In this document: piece by piece, positions 24,694-32,825 of the stretch
How positions within the stretch are numbered: position 1 is the first letter of the stretch
Layout: each line of letters begins with the position of its first letter
Assembly (NCBI RefSeq): GCF_009295825.1
Contig: NZ_WHKF01000002.1
Span: 558,001 to 622,000, forward strand
From: Marinifilum sp. N1E240
GTDB taxonomy: Bacteria; Bacteroidota; Bacteroidia; Bacteroidales; Marinifilaceae
Direction of reading: 5' to 3'
DNA: 64,000 nucleotides
Made by a program: the position numbers and the translations under genes
Notes under the pieces: generated by a model
Told to the model about the DNA's origin: nothing
Database searches by the model: none
What the model saw: only the letters and a program-made list of their open reading frames with translations

Positions 24694-25577
24694 AAGAAAT
24701 TACCATATTAAGCGGTAAAGGCGGAACTGGTAAAACAGGTTTAACTGCAGCACTAGCATCGGTAAGTAAGAATACTGTGTTTTCAGATATTGATGTTGAT
24801 GCGCCAGATCTTCATTTAATATTTCAGCCTGATATTAAAGAGCAGCATGTTTTTAAAGGTGCCCGAATTGCAAAGATTGATAATGAAATCTGCACCAATT
24901 GCGGTAAGTGTAAGCAAGAGTGTAGGTTCGATGCGATACATTATAAACCTGAAGGCGGATTGCAAGTAAATGCTTTCGAGTGTGAAGGCTGTCGATTGTG
25001 TGAGAGAATCTGTCCGGTTCAGGCTATTTCATCAGAACACAGTACTAATAATAGTTGGTTTATTTCCGATTCTAGATTTGGAAAGTTAGTACATGCAAAA
25101 ATGGGACCTGGTGAGGAAAATTCAGGGAAATTGGTTACTGTGGTTAGAAAGAAAGCTCAAGAACTTGCGAAAGAAATGAATGCGGATTTTCTTTTGAATG
25201 ATGGTCCTCCGGGAATTGGTTGTTCTGCCATTGCATCAATAACAGGAGTTGATGCTGTTGTATTAATTACGGAACCAAGTAAATCCGGTTTTCATGATGT
25301 GGTTCGGGTAATCGATTTAGTGAAAAAATTTAATGTTACTGCTTTTGCGGTTATTAACAAGTACGATATTAACTTGGAAATAACAGCTCAAATGGAAGCA
25401 TTTTTTTCCACTCAAAATATTAATTTATTGGGAAAAATTCCTTTTAGCGAGGATATGGTATATTCGATTGTTAATCATCAATCTATTATTGAATTTAAAC
25501 CGGAATCGGATATCAATCCAATAATTCAGACAATTTGGGCTGGTCTTGTTCATTCAAAAAAACTTTGTGAGGTATGA
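24690..25577 (+). CDS. MinD-type P-loop ATPase with inserted 2[4Fe-4S] ferredoxin domain, second copy
   Basis: The 295-residue paralogue of the preceding gene has ITILSGKGGTGKTGLTAALA as Walker A. Its ferredoxin insertion has CTNCGKCKQECRFDAIH and CEGCRLCERICPVQAIS (about 70-125), and the Walker B-like segment is LNDGPPGIGCSA. Start and stop overlap both neighbours by 4 bp, indicating strict co-translation. The pair probably forms a heterodimer, as adjacent unequal copies usually do. The role is assumed to be ATP-driven cluster assembly or transfer onto the NifX-like proteins. Confidence 0.92.
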   Translation: MKEITILSGKGGTGKTGLTAALASVSKNTVFSDIDVDAPDLHLIFQPDIKEQHVFKGARIAKIDNEICTNCGKCKQECRFDAIHYKPEGGLQVNAFECEGCRLCERICPVQAISSEHSTNNSWFISDSRFGKLVHAKMGPGEENSGKLVTVVRKKAQELAKEMNADFLLNDGPPGIGCSAIASITGVDAVVLITEPSKSGFHDVVRVIDLVKKFNVTAFAVINKYDINLEITAQMEAFFSTQNINLLGKIPFSEDMVYSIVNHQSIIEFKPESDINPIIQTIWAGLVHSKKLCEV

Positions 25578-25984
25578 TTAGAGGAGAGTGTAAAATAAGA
25601 CCACAATATGGTGAGGTAGACCAAATGGGCTATGTTTATCATGCCAACTATGTAAACTATTGCCACCGAGCAAGAACTGAATTGATGAGAGAGTTTGGAT
25701 TGAACGATAAGGTGTTGGAGGAGAATGGAATAATGCTTCCGGTTGTGGATATGAATTTGAAGTATCTTAAACCATCGGGTTACGATGATGAATTAACAGT
25801 TAAAACAAGAATTAAGGAATTGCCAATAACACGATTCAAGTTTTATTTTACCTTCGAAAATGCCAGGAATGAGGTGGTATGCAAGGCAAGTTCTACTGTA
25901 GTGTTTGTCGATAGTATAACTCGCAAACCGCAAAGAGTACCCGATCTGATAATAAGTAATTTAAAGAATGCAGTATTGATTTAG
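25574..25984 (+). CDS. Acyl-CoA thioesterase, YbgC/4HBT hot-dog family
   Basis: The 136-residue protein has the hot-dog signature QYGEVDQMGYVYHANYVNYC (about 9-28), where the Asp is the catalytic residue, followed by the family's long helix ARTELMREFG. It hydrolyses acyl-CoA thioesters, usually short-chain or aromatic ones. It overlaps the second ATPase gene by 4 bp, so it is translated with the metal-cluster operon, although a functional link is not obvious. It could be a passenger gene. A terminator follows. Confidence 0.9.
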   Translation: MIRGECKIRPQYGEVDQMGYVYHANYVNYCHRARTELMREFGLNDKVLEENGIMLPVVDMNLKYLKPSGYDDELTVKTRIKELPITRFKFYFTFENARNEVVCKASSTVVFVDSITRKPQRVPDLIISNLKNAVLI

Positions 25985-26008
25985 TAGTAGTTTATGACTA
26001 TTTGATTG

Positions 26009-26045
26009 TAACCGGATTCTGTATTGTGCAGATCCGGTTTTTTTG
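26009..26045 (+). terminator. Terminator after the DUF134-thioesterase operon
   Basis: AACCGGATTCTG pairs with CAGATCCGGTT, with one unpaired base, followed by a run of seven T. Confidence 0.85.
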
Positions 26046-26065
26046 TAAAATTAAAATTGTTTAAA

Positions 26066-26503
26066 ATGAAACGGTTAAACATTAATTTTGTAATTGATTT
26101 ACTTTTGTTTTTGTGCTTATCGTTGATAACCGGAATAGGCTTCTTAATTAAGTATGTTTTACTTACGGGGCAGGAGACATGGGCAAAGTATGGTGATCAT
26201 GTAAAATTAGAATTTTTGGGAATGGATCGTCACAAGTGGGGGTACATTCATTTGATTCTAGGTTTTATTATGATCGTTCTAATTGTTCTTCATGTATTTT
26301 ACCACTGGAAGTTGATAAAAGCAATGTTTGAAAAAGTTGTGGGAATTTCGAGATCGAAAATGTTTTTTGCAATCGCTTTTATACTGATGTGTTTGTTTTT
26401 TATTTTAGGTCCTTTTATGCTTACTCCCAATGAAAAAGAAAACAAAAAAATGCAAGAACATTACAGACATGAAAACAGGATGTATAAAATGAAACATAAA
26501 TAG
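26066..26503 (+). CDS. DUF4405-type membrane protein, possible b-type cytochrome
   Basis: The protein is 145 residues from the ATG at 26066; the longer frame from 26024 starts inside the terminator and is rejected. Three membrane segments are seen: FVIDLLLFLCLSLITGIGFLI, WGYIHLILGFIMIVLIVLHVFYHW and FFAIAFILMCLFFILGPFML. His residues in HKWGYIH and LHVFYHWK lie at the ends of the second segment, where a cytochrome-b561-like heme could be bound. DUF4405 genes commonly sit near redox and NifX/DUF134 genes in anaerobes. It follows the operon terminator but has little promoter space, so partial readthrough is plausible. Confidence 0.78.
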   Translation: MKRLNINFVIDLLLFLCLSLITGIGFLIKYVLLTGQETWAKYGDHVKLEFLGMDRHKWGYIHLILGFIMIVLIVLHVFYHWKLIKAMFEKVVGISRSKMFFAIAFILMCLFFILGPFMLTPNEKENKKMQEHYRHENRMYKMKHK

Positions 26504-26543
26504 AATATATCAATTCGTAAATTCTAAGATTAGTAACAAATAA

Positions 26544-26592
26544 AAAGCGACACAAAAAAAAGAAATATCTTCTTCGAGGTGTCGCTTTATTG
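26544..26592. terminator. Bidirectional terminator between DUF4405 and SulP genes
   Basis: AAAGCGACAC pairs with GTGTCGCTTT across a 25-nt A/T-rich loop. Weak T-runs occur on both sides. It lies between two convergent genes. Confidence 0.7.
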
Positions 26593-26609
26593 TGTGTATT
26601 TTGGTAGGT

Positions 26610-28238
26610 TTATATATTCGATTTAGCCTTGATTATTGCGTCATCAAAGTTATCTAAAATGTTATCATCGGATATAAAATCGATAATTTCACTTCTTTTG
26701 ATTTCTACTAAAACATCAGGGTTTACACCTGATAAAATAACTTTTGTTTTTCTTTTTTCTAAAGTTTTAATGATTTCCGTGAAGTTTTGAATACCAGTAG
26801 AGTCAATAAAAGGAACGTGTCGCATGCGAATAATGAGAACAGATGTAGATCCTTTTAAATTGCGTAAGGTCTCCTGATATCTTTTCGCAGCAGCAAAAAA
26901 GAAAGGTCCGCTAATTTCATATACTTCTATTTCTTTTGGTAATTGGCTGTAATTCTGAATTTCATCCGATTCTATTTCTACGGGCATTACTCCATTAATT
27001 TTCGACATGCGATACATAAAGATCAAAGCAGCCAAAACAATTCCAATTTCAATGGCAATGGTTAAATCAACTAAAACAGTAAGAAAGAAAGTGGTTAGCA
27101 GTACAATGATATCAAATCGTGAACTTTTCAGGATCGATCGGAACGAACGCCATTCACTCATATTATAAGAAACTACAATCAATATTCCAGCAAGGCATGA
27201 CATAGGAATTAGCTTAGCCCACTTACCAAATACCAACATGATTAGTAAAAGGGTAATGGCATGAATCATACCCGCTATTGGAGTTCGTCCACCATTTTTA
27301 ACATTGGTAGCTGTTCTTGCTATTGCCCCAGTTGCAGGAATTCCACCAAATATAGGAGAGAAAACATTGGCAATACCCTGAGCAATTAATTCTGTGTTGG
27401 AACGATGATTACCACCAATCATCCCATCGGAAACAACTGCTGATAAGAGCGATTCAATTGCTCCTAAAATGGCAATGGTAATGGCAGGAGCAAAGTAATT
27501 GTGTAAATTGGTCCATTCAACATGAGGAATTTCAAAATGAAAACTATTTGGAATGCTACCATAAACCGATTCAATTGTATCAACTGGTAAATCAAGAATA
27601 GAAACCAATGCAGTCATACCTATGATGGCAATGAAAGAACCAGGAATTTTTGGAATGATTTTTCCAGCGAATAGGGTAAGTAAAATAGTTGCTCCACTAA
27701 TCGCAATGGCGTACCAGGAAAAACTTGAAAAATTTGTAAAGTAGCACACCCATTTGCTAATAAATTCAGATGGTAATTCTTCTATTTGCAAACCAAAAGC
27801 AGCCTTAATCTGAGTTGAGAAAATTACCAAAGCGATACCACTGGTGAAACCAACAATAAGCGGATGTGGAATAAATTTTAGGATGCTTCCCAATCGCATC
27901 AAACCAAATGCGATCAGAATTAAACCGGCAAGAAAGGTTGAGATCATAAGACCATCCAGACCATATTCATTAACAATGCCATAAACAATTACAATGAAAG
28001 CTCCGGTAGGACCACCAATCTGTACACGACTACCACCAACTAAGGAAATGATAAAACCAGCAATTATAGCTGTGATCAAACCTTTTTCGGGTGAAACACC
28101 TGATGCTACTGCAAAAGCAATTGCCAATGGAAGAGCAACGATTCCGACAATAATGCCGGCAAACAAGTCTTTTTGAAAGGCTTGAGCATTATACCCTTTA
28201 ATTACTGAAAGTAATTTGGGCTTAAAAATAGATTTCAT
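26610..28238 (-). CDS. SulP family inorganic anion transporter with STAS domain
   Basis: The protein is 542 residues from the ATG at 28238; the frame extends 10 codons upstream only through a TTG. The membrane domain (about 10-410) starts with FAGIIVGIVALPLAIAFAVASG, the SulP signature segment, and includes GGSRVQIGGPTGAFIVIVYG and GGIPATGAIARTATNVKNGG. The C-terminal STAS domain (about 430-535) has VYEISGPFFFAAAKRY and MRHVPFIDSTGIQNF, where the Asp-Ser-Thr is the STAS phosphorylation-type site. SulP proteins carry sulfate or bicarbonate; no carbonic anhydrase or sulfur gene is adjacent to decide. It is a single gene. Confidence 0.93.
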   Translation of the reverse strand: MKSIFKPKLLSVIKGYNAQAFQKDLFAGIIVGIVALPLAIAFAVASGVSPEKGLITAIIAGFIISLVGGSRVQIGGPTGAFIVIVYGIVNEYGLDGLMISTFLAGLILIAFGLMRLGSILKFIPHPLIVGFTSGIALVIFSTQIKAAFGLQIEELPSEFISKWVCYFTNFSSFSWYAIAISGATILLTLFAGKIIPKIPGSFIAIIGMTALVSILDLPVDTIESVYGSIPNSFHFEIPHVEWTNLHNYFAPAITIAILGAIESLLSAVVSDGMIGGNHRSNTELIAQGIANVFSPIFGGIPATGAIARTATNVKNGGRTPIAGMIHAITLLLIMLVFGKWAKLIPMSCLAGILIVVSYNMSEWRSFRSILKSSRFDIIVLLTTFFLTVLVDLTIAIEIGIVLAALIFMYRMSKINGVMPVEIESDEIQNYSQLPKEIEVYEISGPFFFAAAKRYQETLRNLKGSTSVLIIRMRHVPFIDSTGIQNFTEIIKTLEKRKTKVILSGVNPDVLVEIKRSEIIDFISDDNILDNFDDAIIKAKSNI

Positions 28239-28547
28239 TTGGTAAATATTGTTTGATTGAAGCTGCAAAAGTAATGCATAATGGCTGTCGTTATCCTCGT
28301 TTATTGATAAATTTTACAAGAAAATTGAAAATAAATTAGAAGATTTTATTGTCCGTAATTATCTAATTATTAGCATGAAATTGATACTTTCTGATTTGTT
28401 GGCTATTAGCTTTACGAATAGGTCGGATTACTAAATTAGAAAGTATATGAATGGACTATCAAGTGATTAATAATTTGTTGTATTTTTGTACGGCTTTAGA
28501 ATAAATATGATTTTTTGTAAAGTTTTGGATCGATAAGATATTAGAGA
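28239..28547. other. Divergent intergenic region SulP/ThrE with an inverted repeat
   Basis: The stretch holds an inverted repeat, ATACTTTCTGATTT at about 28384-28397 with AAATTAGAAAGTAT at about 28433-28446 (one unpaired base), which could be an operator or an old terminator. It also holds a TATTTTTG -7-like box at 28481-28488, 60 bp before the ThrE start. No gene is visible. Confidence 0.4.
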
Positions 28548-29777
28548 ATGCAAATACCAGAAAAATATAAATTCATTGTACAGTTGGGTAAGGCACTTCA
28601 TACTTATGGGGTGCCTTCTTATAAATCTCAAATCTATCTGAACGAAATCGCTGAGAAGAAAGGTATTCGTGGCAGTTTTATGGATACACCTACCTGGATC
28701 AACTATGTGTTTTACGAAGAGGATGAACATACCTACAATTATGTGGAATGTGTTTTGCCAGGGGAATTAAATCTAGGCGCTCTATCGAGAATTGTTGAGA
28801 TTACGAATAGTGTATTGTCCAATAAAATTTCATTTGTACAAGCCAAGCGGAGAATTGAAAGAATTGAAAGTGCACCTTTGGGATATGGTAAGCTGACAGA
28901 GTTATTCGCATTCATGATTTCAGCAGGAGCATTCAGTATTATTCTGGATACTAGTTGGGCATCGGCATTGACTGCATCATTAATTGGTGCGATCATATAT
29001 GGGATCACACTATTTGCAAAAAAGTCAGATTACATTCGAAGTACGCTGGAATCACTGGTGGCTTTTACGGCAACTCTTATAACGGGTTTGCTTGCTGCAC
29101 AGTTTGGACAGATTAATATCTCCATGACCATACTGGCTTCCATCATTGTATTTATTCCTGGTTTATCGATTACGACAGCTTTGGAAGAGATTACATCCAG
29201 AAGTTTGGTATCGGGAACAGCTAAACTATTTGATGCATTGGTATCTTTGTTTAAGCAATTCTTTGGAGTTGTTTTGGGCTTGGCGATTCTTCCTATGTTT
29301 ATTGATTTGAAACCAAATATAGTGGTGAATGATGTTCCTCAGTGGGTAGATTACTTTGCGATTATTTTACTTGCATTGAGTTTAATGCCTGTTTTTAAAG
29401 TGCAGCCAAAAGATCTGTTATTTTGTGTAATTGCCGGATTCATGAGTTTTTATACCACTACTTTACTCGACTTTACAGGAATATTAGTAAGTATATTTAT
29501 TGGAACATTTGTCGCAGTTTTAGCAAGTAAGTTGTTTAGTAAGATAACTAAATCGCCAGAATTGGTCTTTTTGGTTCCTGGAATTATTATGCTAGTTCCG
29601 GGGAGTAAGGCTTTTATTGGACTGAGTAGTGTGTTTCTTAATGAAGGAAATACACATTCCAACATGGGAGAGCAAATCCTTTACATTTTTATGGGGATTA
29701 TTGGTGGATTAATATTCTCGGGAAGTTTTATCGACAGGAGAAAGAGTTTGCGGAATTCTCTTAAAATGTCAAAATAG
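28548..29777 (+). CDS. Threonine/serine exporter, ThrE family
   Basis: The 409-residue protein starts with a soluble region (KFIVQLGKALHTYGVPSYKSQIYLNEIA) as in ThrE. The first block of about five membrane segments (about 115-255) contains FIPGLSITTALEEITSRSLVSGTAKL. A second block (about 260-400) resembles ThrE_2/DUF3815, with LVFLVPGIIMLVPGSKAFIGLSS. Fused two-block ThrE proteins export threonine and serine using proton motive force. It is a monocistronic unit, 110 bp before a GNAT gene. Confidence 0.9.
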   Translation: MQIPEKYKFIVQLGKALHTYGVPSYKSQIYLNEIAEKKGIRGSFMDTPTWINYVFYEEDEHTYNYVECVLPGELNLGALSRIVEITNSVLSNKISFVQAKRRIERIESAPLGYGKLTELFAFMISAGAFSIILDTSWASALTASLIGAIIYGITLFAKKSDYIRSTLESLVAFTATLITGLLAAQFGQINISMTILASIIVFIPGLSITTALEEITSRSLVSGTAKLFDALVSLFKQFFGVVLGLAILPMFIDLKPNIVVNDVPQWVDYFAIILLALSLMPVFKVQPKDLLFCVIAGFMSFYTTTLLDFTGILVSIFIGTFVAVLASKLFSKITKSPELVFLVPGIIMLVPGSKAFIGLSSVFLNEGNTHSNMGEQILYIFMGIIGGLIFSGSFIDRRKSLRNSLKMSK

Positions 29778-29886
29778 AGAAGTTCTGTACGTGATATGAT
29801 TCTTGTACAATTTTAATGACTTAATATAGAGGAGTGCAGAATTGCTAGTAAGCAATTAAAGTGTGTGATAAATAAAGAGCATACAG

Positions 29887-30324
29887 ATGATTAGAAAATA
29901 CGCAAAAGAAGATAAAATTAAAGTTATTGAATTGGTAAAGCTCAATACGCCTAAATATTTTGATCCATCAGAAGAGAATGACTTAAAAAACTACCTGGAT
30001 AAAGAGGTAGAGGATTATTTTGTCGTTGAGCTTGAATCTGTGATTGTAGGGGCAGGAGGAATCAATTATTTTCCCGAAGAGAAGATTGCCAGAATATCTT
30101 GGGATATGATTCATCCCGATTATCAAGGAAAGGGAGTTGGGAAATCATTAATAAAATATAGGATTGATTACATCAAAGCGAAGAATTTATTCAAAATCAT
30201 CGAAGTGAGAACAAGTCAATTGGTGGCTGATTTTTACAATAAAATGGGCTTTGAATTGGTGAATATCGAAAAGGATTATTGGGCAAAGGATTATGATTTG
30301 TATCAGATGATTTACAAGAAATAA
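29887..30324 (+). CDS. GNAT family N-acetyltransferase
   Basis: The 145-residue protein has the GNAT acetyl-CoA loop in DYQGKGVGKSLIKYRI (motif QxxGxG/A, about 80-95), preceded by the strand ARISWDMIHP and followed by LFKIIEVRTSQLVADFYNKMGFEL. It transfers acetyl from acetyl-CoA to an amine; the acceptor is unknown. It stands alone between ThrE and YihY genes. The 125 bp after it contain nothing recognisable. Confidence 0.88.
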   Translation: MIRKYAKEDKIKVIELVKLNTPKYFDPSEENDLKNYLDKEVEDYFVVELESVIVGAGGINYFPEEKIARISWDMIHPDYQGKGVGKSLIKYRIDYIKAKNLFKIIEVRTSQLVADFYNKMGFELVNIEKDYWAKDYDLYQMIYKK

Positions 30325-30450
30325 TCACAAGGATAATCGATTTAGCTGTGGAAGGCTATAGTGGAGTTTAAATGGTTTGCCACTTTTAAAAATATATAGG
30401 TTTGCCTGCCTTACTCGAACTTATATAATATCTTAACTCATCTGTTAAAT

Positions 30451-31314
30451 ATGATACAATTTTTTAAAGAAGTATTTGGTCATTTTTTGAATAGTGATAC
30501 CTTTCAAAAAGGTGCAGCATTGGCTTATTATGCTGTGTTTTCTATTTTGCCTATCATCATTATCATAACCTCCTTACTTGGATTGTTTTTTGGAGCACAA
30601 GCTGTATCTGGAGAAATATATGCACAGCTGAAAGATATTTTAGGTAGTGATGCTGCCTTACAGTTACAGAATATCGTAAAGAATCAGCATATAAATCATA
30701 ACAATGTACTTACTACTACAATTGGATTTGCGACATTGGCTTTGAGCGCATCAGGAATGGTAAGTCAGATTCACAATGCTTTTAATGGCATTTGGGAAAT
30801 AAAAGAAAAGCCGAAAAGTGGACTTCTAAAATACATCACTAAACATTTGACGTCCTTTGTCATACTTGTGGTTCTCTTTTTCATCATTTTAATTAGTACC
30901 ACTCTTAGCAGTTTCTTAAGTAAATATGCCTATAACCTGCATAGCGATTACAAAATGACTTTTATCTACGAGCACATCACATCTTTAGTAGTAATTGCCT
31001 TGATTATTGGAATCATGTATAAATATTTGGGTGATGCAAAAGTACACTGGAAAGCAGCAATAGCTGGAGGAATATTTACCGCAATACTTTTTGTTCTGGG
31101 GAAATCGGCTATAGGAATGTATATTGGTCACTCGCATGTTTCCTCAACATTTGGAGCAGCTAGTGTATTGGCATTATTAATGCTTTGGGTGTATTATACT
31201 TCACAAATTATCTTTTTGGGCGCCTCTTTCGTGAAAATCATTAGTGGGAAAATGAATTGTCAAATTGAACCCAATAAAAATGCGGTATTCGTTGAGAATA
31301 GAGAACTTGAATAA
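30451..31314 (+). CDS. YihY/BrkB family inner-membrane protein
   Basis: The 287-residue protein has six membrane segments and the family start TFQKGAALAYYAVFSILPIIIIITSLLGLFFG. The conserved FNGIWEIKEKPKSGLLKYI stands at about 107-125, and the last helices include VSSTFGAASVLALLMLWVYYTSQIIFLGASFV. This family was once called ribonuclease BN by mistake and is now treated as membrane proteins of unknown transport or scaffold role. It is a single gene. Confidence 0.9.
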   Translation: MIQFFKEVFGHFLNSDTFQKGAALAYYAVFSILPIIIIITSLLGLFFGAQAVSGEIYAQLKDILGSDAALQLQNIVKNQHINHNNVLTTTIGFATLALSASGMVSQIHNAFNGIWEIKEKPKSGLLKYITKHLTSFVILVVLFFIILISTTLSSFLSKYAYNLHSDYKMTFIYEHITSLVVIALIIGIMYKYLGDAKVHWKAAIAGGIFTAILFVLGKSAIGMYIGHSHVSSTFGAASVLALLMLWVYYTSQIIFLGASFVKIISGKMNCQIEPNKNAVFVENRELE

Positions 31315-31390
31315 GAATTCTATTTGAATAAGTTTTAGATTGATAAAATCAAACATTAAAATCATTAATGCTTGATGTTAAATGTATTTT

Positions 31391-32599
31391 ATGCAAATAA
31401 AAAGAAAAACGGATACCGAATTTATTATCATTATGGCATCCTTAATGTCCCTGGCATCCTTATCGATAGATGCCTTGCTGCCAGGTTTGCCTGATATTGC
31501 CAAAACCATAGGCATTACCGATCCAAAGAACAATCAGTTGTTAATTACCATGATCTTTTTGGGTATGGGATTCGGTCAGCTGATTTCCGGTCCTTTGTCG
31601 GATAGTTTGGGGCGAAAAACAGTTATTTATATAGGTTTTACCATTTTTACCTTTTCAAGTTTACTTTGTATTTTTTCCACTAGTATGGAGATGATGATTT
31701 TAGGAAGGTTTCTACAGGGAATTGGTCTTTCGGCGCCCCGAACAATTAGTACGGCTATGGTTCGCGATAGATTTGTGGGAGATTATATGGCAAAAATCAT
31801 GTCCTTTGTTACAGTTATATTTATTTTGGCGCCAATTGTAGCACCATCCTTTGGAAAGTTGATGCTAAGCAGTTTTGGTTGGGAATCTATTTTTTCCAGC
31901 CAATTGATATTTGGTCTTTTTGTGGTTCTCTGGTTGTGGAAACGCCAGCCCGAAACTCTTAAAGTTGAAAACAGAAAGAAAATGAGTTGGTCCTTATTCT
32001 CCAATGGAATAAAAGAGTTTACCAAACACAAGCAATCTTTGATTTTCACTTTCATGTCTGGGTTAATCCTATCAGCCTTTATGGTTTATTTAAGTTCCAG
32101 TCAGCAAATTTTTCAGGAACAATACGGTTTGGTTGATGAATTTCCTTTTATCTTTTCAGGAATTGCTATCGTAATTGGATTATCCACTTTTATGAATGGA
32201 ACTTTGGTGATTCGTTTTGGCATGTTAAAGCTGGCAACAATATTTACAATAGCACTTACTTTTATCTCATTATTGTATGTGATCCTTTTTTATGGAGAGT
32301 CCAATCCAAGTTTTGCTATACTTCTATTATTTTTTGTACTAATGCTATTTTGTATAGGCTTTATTTTTGGAAACATTAATACACTAGCCATGCAACCCAT
32401 TGGACATATAGCAGGAATTGGTGCGGCACTATTTGGATTTGTTGGAACAGTTATGGCCGTGCCTATTGCCACTTTTATTGGTCGATTTATTGATGTAACA
32501 GCACTGCCACTTTTTGCAGGTTTTGCCATTTGTGGTGGAATTTCCTTGCTATTAATTCAATATCTAAAGTATTTGAACAAAAACAATGGAATGACGTAA
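31391..32599 (+). CDS. Bcr/CflA-type multidrug efflux MFS transporter
   Basis: The protein is about 402 residues from ATG 31391; an ATG at 31382 would add three residues and cannot be excluded. It has 12 membrane segments. MFS motif A is present as GPLSDSLGRKTVIYIG (about 65-80), preceded by the family-typical LSIDALLPGLPDIAKTIG of the Bcr/CflA branch. These carriers export drugs or sulfonamide- and dipeptide-type compounds by proton antiport. It is a single gene with a terminator. Confidence 0.9.
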   Translation: MQIKRKTDTEFIIIMASLMSLASLSIDALLPGLPDIAKTIGITDPKNNQLLITMIFLGMGFGQLISGPLSDSLGRKTVIYIGFTIFTFSSLLCIFSTSMEMMILGRFLQGIGLSAPRTISTAMVRDRFVGDYMAKIMSFVTVIFILAPIVAPSFGKLMLSSFGWESIFSSQLIFGLFVVLWLWKRQPETLKVENRKKMSWSLFSNGIKEFTKHKQSLIFTFMSGLILSAFMVYLSSSQQIFQEQYGLVDEFPFIFSGIAIVIGLSTFMNGTLVIRFGMLKLATIFTIALTFISLLYVILFYGESNPSFAILLLFFVLMLFCIGFIFGNINTLAMQPIGHIAGIGAALFGFVGTVMAVPIATFIGRFIDVTALPLFAGFAICGGISLLLIQYLKYLNKNNGMT

Positions 32600-32630
32600 A
32601 TGAAATTCGATAGTAGTTATACTAAATAGT

Positions 32631-32662
32631 GAGAAGAAGCCAATTAGGCTTCCTCTTTTTTA
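32631..32662 (+). terminator. Rho-independent terminator after Bcr/CflA-type gene
   Basis: GAAGCC pairs with GGCTTC around AATTA, followed by CTCTTTTTT. It lies about 35 nt after the stop. Confidence 0.8.
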
Positions 32663-32825
32663 ATTGTAAGCTTATTTATACCATTTGATAAATCTAATGA
32701 TTGAATGTTATTAAGCGTACGAAGAAACATATCAAGGCTTTCAGCCGTATTACATTAAACTCTTAAATGTTTACTAAAAACAGCTTTAAGATTCGTATGT
32801 GTTTGTTTTTATTAACCGGTAATAT

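Noticed and set aside
21357-25577. Part of a nitrogen-fixation locus because of NifX/NifB-type domains
   Set aside because: No nifH, nifD, nifK, nifE or nifN is present, and the MinD/ferredoxin and DUF134 partners point to orange-protein-like clusters.
28239-28268. Longer SulP protein starting 10 codons upstream
   Set aside because: The extension begins at a TTG, has no ribosome binding site and adds non-conserved residues; the ATG at 28238 is better.
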